NCBI GenBank assembly: GCA_015680685.1
Contig: MNCI01004181.1
Location: forward strand, 403,298 to 467,297
Source of the DNA: Gnetum montanum
Lineage: Eukaryota; Streptophyta; Gnetopsida; Gnetales; Gnetaceae
Direction of reading: 5' to 3'
Length of the DNA stretch: 64,000 nt
The notes under the pieces were generated by a model. That model had not been told where the DNA came from. It did no database searches and worked only from the letters and a program-made list of their open reading frames with translations. A program made the position numbers and the translations under genes. Shown here piece by piece: positions 26,401-40,800 of the stretch; position 1 is the first letter of the stretch, and every line of letters starts with the position of its first letter.

Positions 26401-29400
26401 GTGACGTAGTCCGCAACAGCCGTAGGGTCTGAGTAGTCTCCCCCAGACTTTTTCCAACAAAACATCCTTTGGTTGAAGTCCTCGATCATAACCCACTTTG
26501 TTGTGTTGTCAACAAGGGCCGCCATGTGCTTGAACTCCTGAATTCAAGCCTCCCAACTATGTGCACTGTACATGTTGGTGACCCAGATGCTTGTCTGCGG
26601 AATGCGCATCATAAGGCTCTAGTTAGATGCATCAGCCAACTCCACAATAGCCTTGGTCAATACCGCCAGTCCTCCCGCTCTCCCTCTACTAGGCACCATG
26701 TGTAGGTGCCAGTCTTCCCATTGTAATAGCTACTTCTCTGAAAGTTGCAGCTTGGTCTCTTGGAGGTAGACCATGTTGCATCCTTCCTCCTGCACAATCC
26801 TTTTCAGGGTATTTCTTTTATACGTGGTACCTTGTCCCTAGCAATTACAAGAAAAGATCTTCATGGGAACATAGACAAATGCTTGTGATACACATCCCAG
26901 AGTGTGCGTTGCACTCCCAAATCTAGGTCCAGCTACATAGACATTTTTCTTATATTGGTAGCTACATAGACATTTTTCTTATATTGGTAGCATCTAGGTG
27001 CCCAATCTTAGGGATGGGCCGAGCAACTTTGGCACCCTGCATGTTGGCTCCCTTTGGGCCCAAGATGTCTTTCATTTTTTGGCTTGGTTGACCTTCTACC
27101 AAGCGTGATCCATTCCCCCAGCAGGGGTAACTCTGGTTCATGACCTCCCATCGGCGCCTTTTTCTGCATTGAAGGGGTATGCGGTGATCTTGTAACTCCG
27201 TTGCCATGCTTAGTTGGGCTTGGGAGCGCCATCTATGCATCCTCGGTATGTGAGCACCCCTTACCCCTCTCAGTTTCCTGTGTGACCAGGACCTCATCCT
27301 CAACCAGCCTGCTCCTCTGTGTTTGATGTGCAGTCGAAGAGCCACCACCCCCAAGCACCGAAGGCCCCTTGTTCACAGTACAGCCCTTATAGCCTACCAA
27401 ATTCCACCATTGCTATAACTCTAGTTGAGTGACCCTGCGGTCTAGCTCCGAACATTCTGCAACTTCCTTAGGTGTTGTCAGCATGTTCTCAAACTGCACA
27501 CAGACCTTCTCCTGTTTTAGTGTCTAAGATGAGCTCGTTGATCTTGTCCTCCAATCTTAAGGATCGCAACACACAGAAGCGTGCATATCCCATTCGATCC
27601 ATGGATGCCATGAAGGCATCAAATTTGATAAATTTGCCAAACAGTTTGGCCAATGATTTTAGGAATTCAGGAGACTAGTGTTCCAATGGTAGGTCATGAA
27701 GCCTCACCCACACCAAAGCGCACTTGAAAAGCCCCATGTCCCAGTGTGCCAAGGAGCAAGGGNTCACACACAAACGTTGTCCAATCCCTAGAAAGCCTTA
27801 ACCCATCATTGTATAAGATCCATCCTGGGTCGCGTCCCTTCTGACACAAACTTGCCAAGTAGGCTCCGTTCCAACATGTGCATTTTCTTTTTTCAACTAG
27901 CTTTCTTTCTAGGGGCCTTTGGGTGTTAGCTCTTGCTCCCTATGAATGGGTATTACAGACTCCATCGTGTTTCTCTATTCGATGTTGTTTCCTCCATGAA
28001 CCCTCTCACAACTTGTTCTTGTTGCTTCCACATGTCTATTAAAATCTCCTCTAACAAGAATACCTTCATTCTCTAGTAATTGTTGGACAAGCCCATCTAA
28101 AAATATCCCAAAATGTTCTTTTAACATGATTATCCAAACCAACTTGAGGTGCATGGATACATAGAATACTAATTTCTTTTTGCCAAGACAACCTTAATGT
28201 TCATGATCCTATCATGTATTCAATTAACTTCGAGCACTTTATCCTTCATCTGTTGATTAACCACTATCCTACTCCATTTCTAAAGTAATGAAAATATGAA
28301 GATTAAACCAAAAAGTTAATGTAATAAATTCATATACTTGGGGTGACTTGTTCCAATAGATGATGTGATTAAAAATGATGTTACAAATAGACTTGAAGTA
28401 GTATGAATGAAATAGAGAGAAGCTAGTGTTGATGCCTGCTTTGGACCACCAACGTTGATCTCTTCCTCATGATGAAAATCACCAGGATGAGATGTTCTTT
28501 CAAACTCGCGTTTCAGTATTTGTTGGTCTCTAGAAACACCAAGGCTTGAATATCTCCAAATGAACTCAATGGTTATAGAGAAATTGTGTTTCGGGGTAAC
28601 ATTAAGTACCAATTTCACAATATTACACTTTGAGAGATAAATAGATAAATGCACTTTTATACAATGATTTAGCCCCTTTTTACTCCATTTTGCAAGCAAA
28701 TAAATATCCTGCTATATCAAAGCTACTTAGTATATGTAATCTAGATTATATGCTACATGTGCAATCTAGCCTTTCATCTAATACTTAAGTGCAATTCAAC
28801 CAAAATCTATTACCAATTTTCCCAAGAGAGAAGATTCAACAACTAGAAATATAGCAAGATTCAATGGATTCACAAAAATAAAGTAGCAGAATTGCATAAA
28901 GTCTTAAACATTGAAATGAAGTACTATTGACATGTAAGCACTTTGAAAAATAAAGCTATTTCAAATTAGTCAAAAATACCAGAAATTGATGGTAGAGGTG
29001 GGAGATGCTGTGGGAGAAGCTATGGGGTTGGGTGCTAAAGGGAGCGGGGCTATCGACGTCAGAGCCTGGGATCCAAGTGGTAGCTAGGGGGTTGGTGAGG
29101 TTGACAAGGACATGTAGGTAGGTTTAGACGGGGAAGGTTTCTTTGGAACCATTGTTAGGCTTGATGGTTCTCTGCAGCTAGAGGGTCCTCGTTTGCTGTA
29201 GGAAGTGCTAGGTACTATGGAGCATGGCCTCATTGGCCATTTCGTCTTGAGTGGGCCAAGGCCCAAGTGTGAACTCATCCAGAAGTGGGTGGTCTCTACT
29301 TGGGGACTTGACAATGTTGGAGTGAGAAACCTCTTTGAGGACCTCATTCTAATTGTTTTCCATTGTATTGAGGATCGAGATCGAATTTGGCTAGCGGGTC

Positions 29401-32400
29401 CATGGTTTTTTGGTGTGCGGGGACTAGTGCTAAACCACCTGGAGGCTAGGGGTGCACCGTGATAAAGATCTTTTCTCTCAGGCTCTAGTTTGGATTCACA
29501 TGTTTGGTGTCCCCTAGGAGGTTTGGATGATGACCTTTTTGAAATCATTGGCCACTTACTTTGTGGAGTTTATTGCTTTGTACAAACCTACTCAGACGAT
29601 GGAAAGGATGGGTTTTGCCTGGTTTTTGTGTTTGGAGGTCATTGGCTCCCAAGGACCTGCTTTGGGATTTAATCCTGACTCTTCCCTTGGGCGAGGAGAG
29701 GCTCACTGTTGAATATGAAAATTTGCTCATAGAGAGCAAGGATTCTAGGTCCAAAGGTGACTCATGTCAAATTTGCAAGAAAGTTGGCCACTTGACGACC
29801 AAGTGCCAAGCTAAGGCCAACAATGGGGATGTAGGGAGATGGTAGCAGGTCCAAAGGAAGCACAAGTAGGGACCACAGGTGGGATAGGCTGTGCCGTTGC
29901 GAGGTCCCCCAAAGGCTCTGACAAAGGCATTGGGGTCAGGGGTGGGGGTGTTTTGATGTCAGCGATTGGCGTGAAGGAGGGGGCAAGTTGGGCTTTGGGG
30001 ACCTCCCCAGTCAACATGCCTCATGAAGAATGTTTCACCACCCTGCCAAAGCCCCTACAACTAAGCATGGACCTTCCCCCTCTGGGGGGTTGGGTGTCCT
30101 TTGTCAGAGGCTCCTCTAAGCCTACGATGGAGGAGATTTCTCAGTTGACAACAAAGCCATGCGAAGGGTTTAAGGTCTTAATGAATATTGGGAAAGTCGG
30201 CCATCCACCAATGCTAGTAGTGCACAATCGACAAACGCAACTTGAAATTGATTTGGGCCTTCAAATGACACTTAAAGAGGTCTACCACAAGCGCTCGAAT
30301 GGGCGATCATGAAGATTATGACATGGAATTGCAGGGGGCAAGGCACCCCTTACAAGAGACATGCCCTCAAGGAGATTGTGAATAGGGATGATTGTGACAT
30401 TGTGTGTTTATAAGAAATGAAGCTACAACACCGAAAATTTGAGTTGTTGCAGTGGCATGGTCGATATGTCCAATAGGTGGTGTGTCGTGGATGTGCCAAG
30501 GGGTTTGGTTGTTCTATCCAAGTCTTGGTTCTAGCATTTGGATGCTTCAGATTGGAACATTACGATCCATTTGCCATCATTGGGGCTTTGGCTCACTAGC
30601 TTTTATGGGAAACAAGAGTGGGGGAAAGTCTCATGGAACTAAGATGAATTGCCATTCTTATTCCAGACAAGCAGCGTTGGGTTTTAGTGGGGGATTTTAA
30701 TCAATGGCTTTGTGGTAAAAGATAGGGGCGGCATGCATTGCACTGCTAGGTGCTCAACAGTTCTTACAATTTTTGCACCTGCATGACTTGATGGATCTTA
30801 AGATCGAAAATTGTCATTACACTTGGAACAACCGGAGAACCAATAACACTAGAGCATTGTCTAAAATTGATTTGGTCTGGGTGAGATCTTCCCTCTTGCT
30901 CTAGCAACAGGTGTGTGTTACGGGGATGGAATGGCGAAATTTAGACCACCATTTGCTTATCTATCAGATTGGTAGGGAGCTATGTAACTCCATGGCCTAT
31001 TTATGCTTTGAACAGGCATGGCTCATGAAATCTTGGTTAAGGCCTTTGATTGTCACAATTTGGGAGGAGTACCCTTCTACCTAAGACCCATGGGAATTCC
31101 TAGCTAATGGGCTTAACACCCTTAAGAAGGAGATTAGATCATGTTGGAAGGATGAGAAATTTTCCTTTCATTACCATCATGGCACGTTGGAACACCAGCT
31201 CAAGGGCATTCAAGCGAGGTAGGAGGAAGGGGAATTGTTAGTGGTGGAGGAGCATGAGACCCTTTACAGGTTCCAACAATTGGATCAAGAAGAGTGAGTA
31301 TTGGTGGTAGTGATCAAGAATCAAGTGGTTGAAAGATGGTGATAGACCAACTAGGTTTTTCTTTGCCATAGCAAGGGCCAATTGCCAGGCCAAAAGGATG
31401 CCCAACCTTATCCAAGATGGGCAAGTGATTGAGCACCCCGCTGATATTGCGCAAAAACTCCAACACTACTGGGCTAATGTTTGGAGAAAGAGGGTTAGGA
31501 AGCCCATTTTAGTGCCTGTTCAGAGGATTCTCACAGTTGAAGATAATTGAAATATGCTTGCACCTTTCTCTCGACTCGAATTAGATTGGGACCTGTAAAC
31601 CACGTAGGGCCCCGAGGTCGAACAGGTGGCCTATTGATTTTTTTAGAGAATTTGCACATGTGTTAGGGGATAACGTTCTAGATGCATTCAATAGCATGCT
31701 TAGTTGGAGGCAAATATGCCAAGAAATCAATTGCTCACAAATCATCCTAATTCCTAAGAGTGCTTGTCCTTTAGAACTATCACACTTTAGACCAATTAGA
31801 GTTTGTAATACACTCCTATGTCTTTTTAACAAGATGCTAGTGCGAAGGTTGGCACCTTTAATGCCAAAGCTTATTCAAAATAATCAGGTTTTGTGAAAGA
31901 TCATCTTCTATAGGAACAAGTGATTCTACTTCAAGAAATTCTTCACTCTGAGATTGACTCATTTTCCTGGGCTGTGCTTCAAACTTGACATAACGAAGGC
32001 TTATGACACAGTATCTTGGGAGGGTCTAGCTGATGTCATGTTAAGAAAAGGTTTCGACCAAGACTTCATTAATTTATGCCTTCACATTTAGTCTTTGGCG
32101 AGGCGTTCCATTGATCTTGATGGGGTTTCTCCTTGCCTAGGCAAGGGTTAAGGAAGGGTGGCCCTCTGTCTCCGTACTTGTTCATTATTGTGATGGATAC
32201 TTTGCAAGATTACTACAAAATGGAAGGGGTTCAAGGATTGGATCTTCATGGGGTGGAGTGTCCGGCCGAGCATTAAGTGGATGACATGCTAAGGACATGC
32301 AACTAGGGGAAATTTTGGTTTTCAGCGGGAGCCTCCCTATTTCTGGGGTGCTCAATGTCTAGTTTCTTGGGAATGGCTTTTCTGCCTTCCTTCTATCTAT

Positions 32401-35400
32401 AAATATTTTTTAATTGCAATAATAGTATTTTACCAAAAGTTTTTCAAAAAAAAAAAAAGAAAAAAGAAGAAGAAGAAATTGCTAAATCCTTTGGCTCAAA
32501 CAAGCAAATTTGAAATGGGCTTCTAGTGACACGAACAAATACTTTGAAAACTTAAGTTGTTTCAAGTCAATTGAAAAATACCAAAAATTGCTAAACCCAG
32601 AGCTATTCAAGCAATTTAAACAATTCCAAGAACAAGATGCCAAGCACGATACGATCTTCACCACTAGCTAAGTAACTATGATGAAGTTGGAAAATATGAA
32701 TAACTCATAGGATATAAGTACATGAGTTGAATCAAATCTGAAGTTAGAATGTCATCATACAAGAAATCACCCCTAGCTTTTCCAGTATTCTCTCTGCATG
32801 CGAGCCCCTACATGATTTCACATCTGAATGTGGTGATCCTTAAACAAATTTGCTCTAGGACTTATATAGTAGCCTCTAGCAATTACATCCATTATAGAAA
32901 TTAAAAGCTCCACATTCCACATGTTCTCTTCACATAATTGCAGGCCATTGGACAATTGCTTAGTTAATGAATTCTTTGAATCTAAAGCCCCTCGACCGAT
33001 CATTGTTGTGATTTAAGGGAGCCTAATCAGCCTGATGCATTGTGTTTTAGTTCAAAGTCATTAAACTTCTTTAAGGCTTCTTTCAGCACTCTTTTCTTCC
33101 GCAACTGATTTAGTTATGGAATTCATTATTTTCATTGAAGCAGCTTCTGCGCTGGTTTGAATCCAAGCTTTTTCCTCAACAATTTCTGCCATAATCTTAA
33201 TAACTACCATTACTATGTGCTGCTGGAGTAACAACTTTCTGTTAGCTCTTAGTTAAATCAACAATTCCTGCTCCTTTCTACACATCTGCATGGCTAGTGC
33301 TTGTTTTTAAGGAGTCATTGCTTTGAGTTTCAATGGCAGCTTTGCACTCCTCTTAGCTCTGTTCTGTTTTTGGGGTCTGTTTGTAGCTTCTATCTCTGAA
33401 TAGCTGCTTATTTACATTACTGTTTTTAGCTCTATGAATCTGCTTCTTTAAAGTAGCTAATATGGCAGAGCTGAAAACCTGCAAAGCTTACGTGGTAGAT
33501 GAGGTCATCTAGATGGGGTTTTACCATCTAGATGAAAATACATTGAGTTTTGATTTTCATTTGAGCTCTCGTTGGGCGTACTAGCCCTTATGCATGCGAG
33601 GCTCATGTAGAGACAAAATTTCCATCTAGATGGAAATTTCATCTTGTATCTGGATGCTAATGTGGCGAATGAAGCAAATATGCTCTAGATGAAAATGTAC
33701 GCTTCATCTATTTGCTGACATGGTAGATAAAGTGTATCTACCGTAGATGAAAATATGCACTTAATCTAGTTATTGACGTGGTAGATGATGACATCGCAGA
33801 TGAAGTGTGTTTTCTCTAGATGAAAATATGCACTTTCTCTAGTTGTTGATGTGGCAAACGCTGACGTGGCATTGCTCATTTGAAAGAGCTTATTTGTGGA
33901 ACCACTTTTAAGCTCTACGAACCTCCTCTACAAGCTAACATGGGAAGATGATGATGTGGCTCGTAGAGCTTATTTGTAGAATTGGATTTCAGTTCTACAA
34001 ACCTAAGCTAACTTAAGAGCTTATGTGATAGAGCTTCTTTGTAGAATTAGATTTAAGCTTTACGAACCTCTTCCATGAGTTGACATGGCAGAGCCAAAAA
34101 AATGAGCTTGTTTGTAGAGTTGAATTGCAACTTTACAAATTGGCTCAATGGGCTGATGTCGTAGAACCAAAAAGAAATTGGTTAGTGAGGCTGAATTTTG
34201 GCTCTACGTACATCGTTTCTTCTCCCTAAAGTTGACATGGTAGAGCTAATTTTTGCATCCTTCGTGGAACTGATCCTTCACTCTACAAACCACATTATGC
34301 AATAGCTTACATGGTAGAGCTAATTTCAATCTTGTAGAGCCAATCTTTTGTTCTACGAACCTCCCCTACAAGTTGACATGGCAAGCATATTTTAACTAAA
34401 CCACTTTCTAAGCTCTATAGGTCTTTCGCCATGTAATGAAGCCATCATGATATAACTAGAAGAGCTTCTCTTGTAGAGCCATTTTTTAGCTCCATGAATT
34501 TCTTCTATAAGCTGATGTGGCAAGCGTACTTAACAAATCCCCTTCTTCAAATTTAGATCGATCCCCCTTTCTTGAAAGGAGGGTATCTCTTAATGCTTAA
34601 CTATTCGTTTCAATGCCCATCGAGACAAAACTAATCCTTAGGCTCTACGATTCTATCTTGACAATCTCAACTTAGCTATCAGAGTGCAAGTTTGAGCCAA
34701 TGTAACTCATGTAAGCTCTTCCTTTGATGGCTAGCTCAGTTGTGGTGTTGATTTTAATTTGAAACCCTAGCTATTTGAACTATCTTAAAATTCTAGGAAC
34801 GGAAGAGATAGATGGGAATGAGAGTGCAGGTAGTGACAGGAATGAAGGCCTAGGTGACAATGGGCTTGGTGGGCGGTGTGATGGCAGCGTGTGGGGAGGA
34901 GTCTTGGTGGGCAATGGTAGAGCTGGGGCAACATTAGGAGCGGGGGGATTAGTAGGTGGGGAGCAGACATTCCCTAAAAATGGTGCAAAAGTGTAATGAA
35001 CCACTTCTCCTTGAGTTTTTGCGTTAATGATTGTAATAGTCTTTTGTGTGTTTGTATGCATGTTTTGTTGACAAGTTGTGTGTGTGCTTTGGTGGAAAAG
35101 GCTAATTGGAATAGTAATAAATTTGTTGACCATATTTTTATATGTATTATGATTAAATGTTTAAATACTTTATGCATGAGAAATATGATTTAAAATACAT
35201 GCTAGGAATGTTTTAAAATAATAATAATAAATGATATATGGGAAAACAAAATATTTTCCATTCTATTTGAATAGAGATGTTGAGAAATAGAGGACAATAC
35301 TCTAAGGTGTGCCTTAGGAGCTAAAACAGGTATGTTCAGATGCAAAAGAATGTTCATATTGAGGAACTTGACCTATGAATCAAGTTTGAGGAACTTGACC

Positions 35401-38400
35401 CATGAATCAGGGATACTTTGTGCAAATACTGTAGCTTTATATTTTATTTTATCTAAATGTGATGCATTACTCTTTTTAGTTTAAAATAGTAGAGTATAAG
35501 TACCCTCTCCATTGCTGTAGAAAGGTCACGTGATGACCTTTCAGGGATTGTAAGACGATGGGAAAATTCACATTGTTGATGACCTAAAAAGGAAGGTGCC
35601 TTATTTGATTATGTATCTTGAATTGCCCTTGTCATGAATCTATTTGAAAACTCTTTCCTTGCATCTTATGACAATTCTGAATGATAAAGATATAGATATT
35701 ATGTTGGAATGATCAAGAGGAATTGAACCTGAGATCTAGCAAAATCTGAATTCTAAAATATCAAAAATTGTTGATTTAGAAATTGAACTTGCAACCTGTG
35801 AATATACATACTTTATTGATTTTATTATAGTGATCATGAAGAGGATTGAACTCATGATCCATGGTTGAAAAGAGAGAGAAATAGAGAGATAACTTTAAAA
35901 AGAAAGAAAAGAATATGAACAGTCCCCAACAAGTTAGTTACAAAAAACCAAAGAAAAGAATACGAACAGTCCCCAACCAGTCAGTTACAAGAAACCAACT
36001 ACTCTCTTATTAGGGAAAGTTTGGGTGTAGCACCCATAGATGAGAAGATTATAGAAACTCATCTTTGATGGTTTGATCATTTGTTGAGAAGACTAGAAAT
36101 GCACCTATTAGAACAAGTTGCTCTATTAAAGTTGTGGGGAAATGACAAGAATGTGGACCTAAACATATTTGGTTTACATGAATACAGAAAGATACCCAAG
36201 ATTTAGGTGTTACTGCTCATAACACAAGTGAATGGCAGAAAAGAATTTATATAGTTGACCTCATGTTCAAATAGATAATGTGAATAACAATGATGTTACA
36301 AATAGAATTGAAGCAGGATGGATGGAATTGGGAGAAGTTAGTTGTGTGCTATAAAATCCCTGCTAAGTTAAAAGAAAAAGTTGTACACAATTGCTATCAC
36401 ACCAGTGATCCCTTATTGAAAAGAATGTTGGTATATCAAAACACTTCAGACTCAATGCATGCATATGGTAGAAATGTGAATGCTAAAATGGATATTGGGT
36501 ATTAATAAGAAAACTGTAGAAGTAGGGAATGAAAATAGTGATTATTCTCATTCCTTTGGATCAGAAAATCGATCCATATAGTACAATGTGTCTGAAAATT
36601 ATTCAGCTATTAACAGCAACAATTTAAAGATATGGAAAGAAAAACAAATCTCCCTAAAAACAGAAATAATCAGCCTTAATGGAACTGGTAATCAAGGAAC
36701 CAAATCCTCTGACTTAGGGAAAAATAAAATAAAGAATAACCAGCTGTATATTGACAGCTATACACAGAGTTTCTACAAAAAACAATGAGCCAACTACTCT
36801 CCTATTAGGAGAAATTTAGGTGTAGCACCAATAGATGAGAAGATTCAGGAACCTCGTCTTGGATGGTTTGATCATGTCTTAAAGAAGACTAGAAAATGCA
36901 CCTATTAGAAGAGGTTGCTCTATTAAAGCTGTGGGGAAATGACAAAAAGGTAGACCTAAATATATTCGGTTTACATGAATAAAGAAAGATATGCAAAATT
37001 TATGTGTTAATGCTCATTTGGCTTTTAATATAAGTGAATGGCAGAAAAGAACTTATATGGTTTACCCATGTACTAGGACAAGGCTAGGATGATGACAATG
37101 ATGATGAAGTAAAAAGAATGACAGATGCAGGAATGTTTATGCCAAGAATAGACAAGGTTAACCATAGAGGCAGTTTTCATCTCAAGAGAATTGATGAAGA
37201 ATTGAAGAGAAAAGATGAACTGTATGATCTTTATTTACTTGGGGAAAACTAAAACCTGCCAATTAGCCTGGGATAACACTCAATTAGATTCTTATCAAAT
37301 AGTAAATCACGTCTACTGCTACAGGCATTTAAATGGTATTTTATTTATTTGGTTTTAAAAAAATAATAGCCATTCCAAACTGTACATAAAAGAAAGTTGA
37401 AAAATATATTACTCAATTTTTGAATTCATCTTTGAGAGCTCCCCTTCTCCCTTCACAAGTTGCTTTTGTTGTTCAGGCAAAGAACGCTGTGCATGAAACT
37501 CAGCAAAGCTTCTTTTCAACATGTCCTCAACCTGCATAATAAAAGCAATAGAAATTCAGCACTCCAGAATTTGGATAAATGAAAATGGTATAGAAATGAC
37601 CATGGTGCTATTCTACGGACTAATAATAAAAAATGTCTGCAAAATAGAGCCGAATTAACAAAAAATAGCCAAATTTTAAGGCTAGAAAAGTCTTTATTGC
37701 TTCATGAATTTTTTCAGCTGAATTGTTTCAAAAAGTTGCACAACTGATTTTCTTTTTCAAAAAGTCACAATGTTTTACTGAAATTTTTAAATAATTCTCA
37801 TAAGCTTATAGAAGAAATTTGATTTTAAACTTCTGGAGAACAAAAATGTTAACCGAACTAATAAAATTATAAAAGCATAAATTGATTATTATTTTCATAC
37901 TTGATTGTTCTATTATTCTTACTAGTATGGATTAATAACGTTGAAAGTTGAAAGTGTTTGCATGTATATAGCTAATGATATAAGTTTTTTGAACAACATT
38001 TGATGTCTCAATAAAACATTATAGTTTTTCCCATTAAAAAAACTAGCATAGGATTACAAAAGGTTATGCTAAAAATAAAATACTATATAATTTTCTGTCA
38101 ATAACATGGTGAACATATGGTGGTAGGGTAGAGATGAAAGAGTTCTGTACAGATGATGTTATGCCTCTATGCATGTGTAGTTTCTATTGTTTTTACATCT
38201 ACTTAATTGTGTTTTCTGCTGTTATTTTGTATTTTCTGCACTTTGCTATCAAGAATCTCTGAGAGTTTTGTTTTGCATATTGCCAATTTTCCCATGATCT
38301 TTTGCCAATATTTTCAAAATTTCAGCTTTTTCCACCAGCTGACAAAATTGTTTTGCTGACATTTTAATAAATAGCCAGAAAGAACAAAAATATTAACATG

Positions 38401-40759
38401 CTATTTTGTAATTCCCCATATCAAACAAATGTAATATTAATGGCACAGTATGGTTTCGTGTGAGTCATCTGAAAATTCACTTTGGAGAGAAAAGCTACCT
38501 TACATACGTTACGGTTCAAATTCTAACAAAAATGATAGACATATGGATTAACTTGATAACATTCATTAAAACATTATTATGCCATTCATGTCTAAATAGC
38601 ATTTCCATCGCAGAAATTAAATTAATGATAATGAAGAATGGAACAGTTAAGCTGCCAAAACTACTCATCCTTCCAAAATTTTTTCTTGGTAGTCGAGGCA
38701 TGCATAATGACAAGTAATAGGGATTTTCAACCAACCTTCAAGTCTTCAACACGGAGAAGATTTAAAATCATACAATAAGTCAATCGAAACTGTGACTCTA
38801 GCTTTGTTGGTTTTCCAGTGATAATGTTTTTCAAATCACTTTCATCCGGAACTTCATCCCAGCAAACAATTACAACAATGCCAACCTGCAATTTCCAAAA
38901 AAATACAAAAGTTATTGAATACCCCAACATTAGAAACATATAACTGTTTCTGAAAGCTGATATGTAACCTCATCAAGTCCACGACGACCTGCTCGTCCTG
39001 CCATTTGTGTGTACTCTCCAGGAAGCAGCTGTCTAAATGACTTGCCATCAAACTTCCTAATCGTATGGAAAGCCACCTAGACATTCACATGCACAACTGT
39101 CATGGTACGATTTTGTTTTCTTCAAATACAAATTGAATTTTAGTCTTAACAAGTAATATCATAGAAAGGACAAATACGCTTTAGTCTGAACTTCTGCAAT
39201 TCTATAATTATTAAATGAATATGTATGCTTTTGTATATTATATATAATGGATGCTCAGAAAAAGAAATTCCATATTGTTTGTAGCCATCCGAAAAGTTGG
39301 CCTACAATATATAGTGGAATCTGAGAGACAGTCTATCCATTATTGAGGCAGCATCTGCTACACTTACAGTGTGTCCATCAACATGATAAACAACTAAGGA
39401 GATAAAGGGTCTCTTCCCATATTAATGGACCATCCCATTTTAATGATTTAGTATATACTCGAGGTTTAAGAGATGAGCGGGAATGAGAGCAATAGTGAGG
39501 GTGAGGTGGGTGAGTAGAGCAAGGCTAGCACATGGAACGAGGATGATGTGCGCTCGGGTGGTCCAAGGGTTGTCAGTGGGGGCTCAAGGGGCAATCATGC
39601 TATGGGTGATGGGCTAGGGTCGAAGGTGCCGACTATCCAAGGGGGACAAGAGGTGTTGGTGCAGGGTTGAGGTTGGGGATGGGGGGTGCTAGAGGTGCAT
39701 ATTTTGTTTGGGGCCTCAAGGCTAAGGTATCGAGGGCTACGTTTAGGAGGGTTCAATGCAGTTGAGGATTGCAGTGGTGCCTAGTGAGGGGCTCAGGACT
39801 CTAAAACGTAGTCTTATTGGGAAGTTTGTTTCAGCAGGCGCCTACCCTAAGTTGGACATTGGGCAATGGGCTTTTGGCCCAATGGTGGTGTGCAACCTCC
39901 CCAGCAATCTATTGCTTTTCATCTTTCAGATGACCATTGATAGGGATCAAGTTCTGTTGGGTAGGCCCTGGTTTTTTGGAGCACAGGGGTTGGCCTTGAT
40001 GCAGTGGTGACCTGGGGCTCACTATGACCCCAATTTGTTCTTTCGAGCCTCAGTTTAGATTTGGGTAGCAGGGATACCTTCGAAAATGTGGACGCCAACC
40101 TTCTTAAGGGTGCTTACTGGATTTTTTGGAGAATTTATCTCATTTGACAAATCCATGGTGGCTCTAGAGAGGATTGGTTACATGCATTTTTGTGTTTGGC
40201 AATCCCTTGTACTGAAGGACTTGGTCAAGGAGGTTGTGCTAGACCTCTCGACAAGGGAGGAGAGGGTTCAAGTGGAATATGAGAATGTGGTGGCTAATGT
40301 GCCCATAGGCCCATGACCTATTTTGGGACCTTCTGGGGTCTACGGAAAGGGAGGTCACATGACTACGAAAGGTCAAGTGACCTTTGATTCTAGGGGACAA
40401 AAGCCCTCAGGGGATGGGTGGACAAGGGTTTCCTATAGGGGGAAACCCTTGGAATCCAGTGCAAGGGGCATTCCTGCGATTGCTTGAGAAGGGTGCAATG
40501 CCAGACTCTCCTGAAATGGGGCCTAAGGTGGCTCCTCCAAAGGGGAGTGCTGCCCAAGACAAGGACAAGGGCAATGTGCTTGGAGGATTAGGGGAATTTG
40601 CTGCCAGAACGGAGGCACAAGTGGTGGCAGCTTCGCCAACTATGCAAGCTGGGGGAGGTGTTGGAATGAGGTCATAGGAGGTGGCAACACTTGGGTTGCC
40701 TACTTCTATGGGTCTATTGTCGCCTCAAGGGTTGCTAGTTACTCCAATGCAGAAAGAGA

Positions 40760-40800
<41 letters not shown>

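Larger units (their letters stand above)
22401..27960 (-). mobile_element. LINE copy C, near full length, minus strand
   Basis: From high to low coordinates: an ORF1/DUF4283-like region (about 27900-27500), a spacer and endonuclease (about 26900-26300, with IEDFNQRMF at 26473-26500), reverse transcriptase (25206-24694 plus flanks), zf-RVT (24258-23923), a conserved downstream region (23965-23313), a coiled-coil module (23060-22690) and a 3' UTR. The 12-base T-run at 22401-22412 is the poly-A tail in minus orientation. Stops and a lost catalytic Asp mark it as dead. A ~29-bp tandem duplication lies near 26932-26990. The 5' edge is set where RTE-like sequence resumes (about 27965). No target-site duplication was found. 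Confidence 0.75.
28989..32473 (+). mobile_element. LINE copy D, internally deleted, plus strand
   Basis: Flanked by AGAAATTG at 28981-28988 and 32474-32481, a likely 8-bp target-site duplication. It contains an ORF1 DUF4283-like region (29205-29462), a zinc knuckle [14 protein letters not shown] (29766-29807), a linker ORF (29839-30312), an endonuclease starting [12 protein letters not shown] (30309 on) with VLVGDFNQW (30677-30703), and an RT region (31329-32290). It then jumps at about 32300 to a 3' terminal sequence with an A-rich tail (32447-32473). The RT palm end, zf-RVT and 3' modules are missing. Multiple stops occur. Confidence 0.78.

Noticed and set aside
29084-29548. 154-codon minus-strand open frame (Ser/Pro-rich)
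   Set aside because: It is antisense to LINE D ORF1, whose plus-strand reading carries recognisable DUF4283-like and knuckle motifs.
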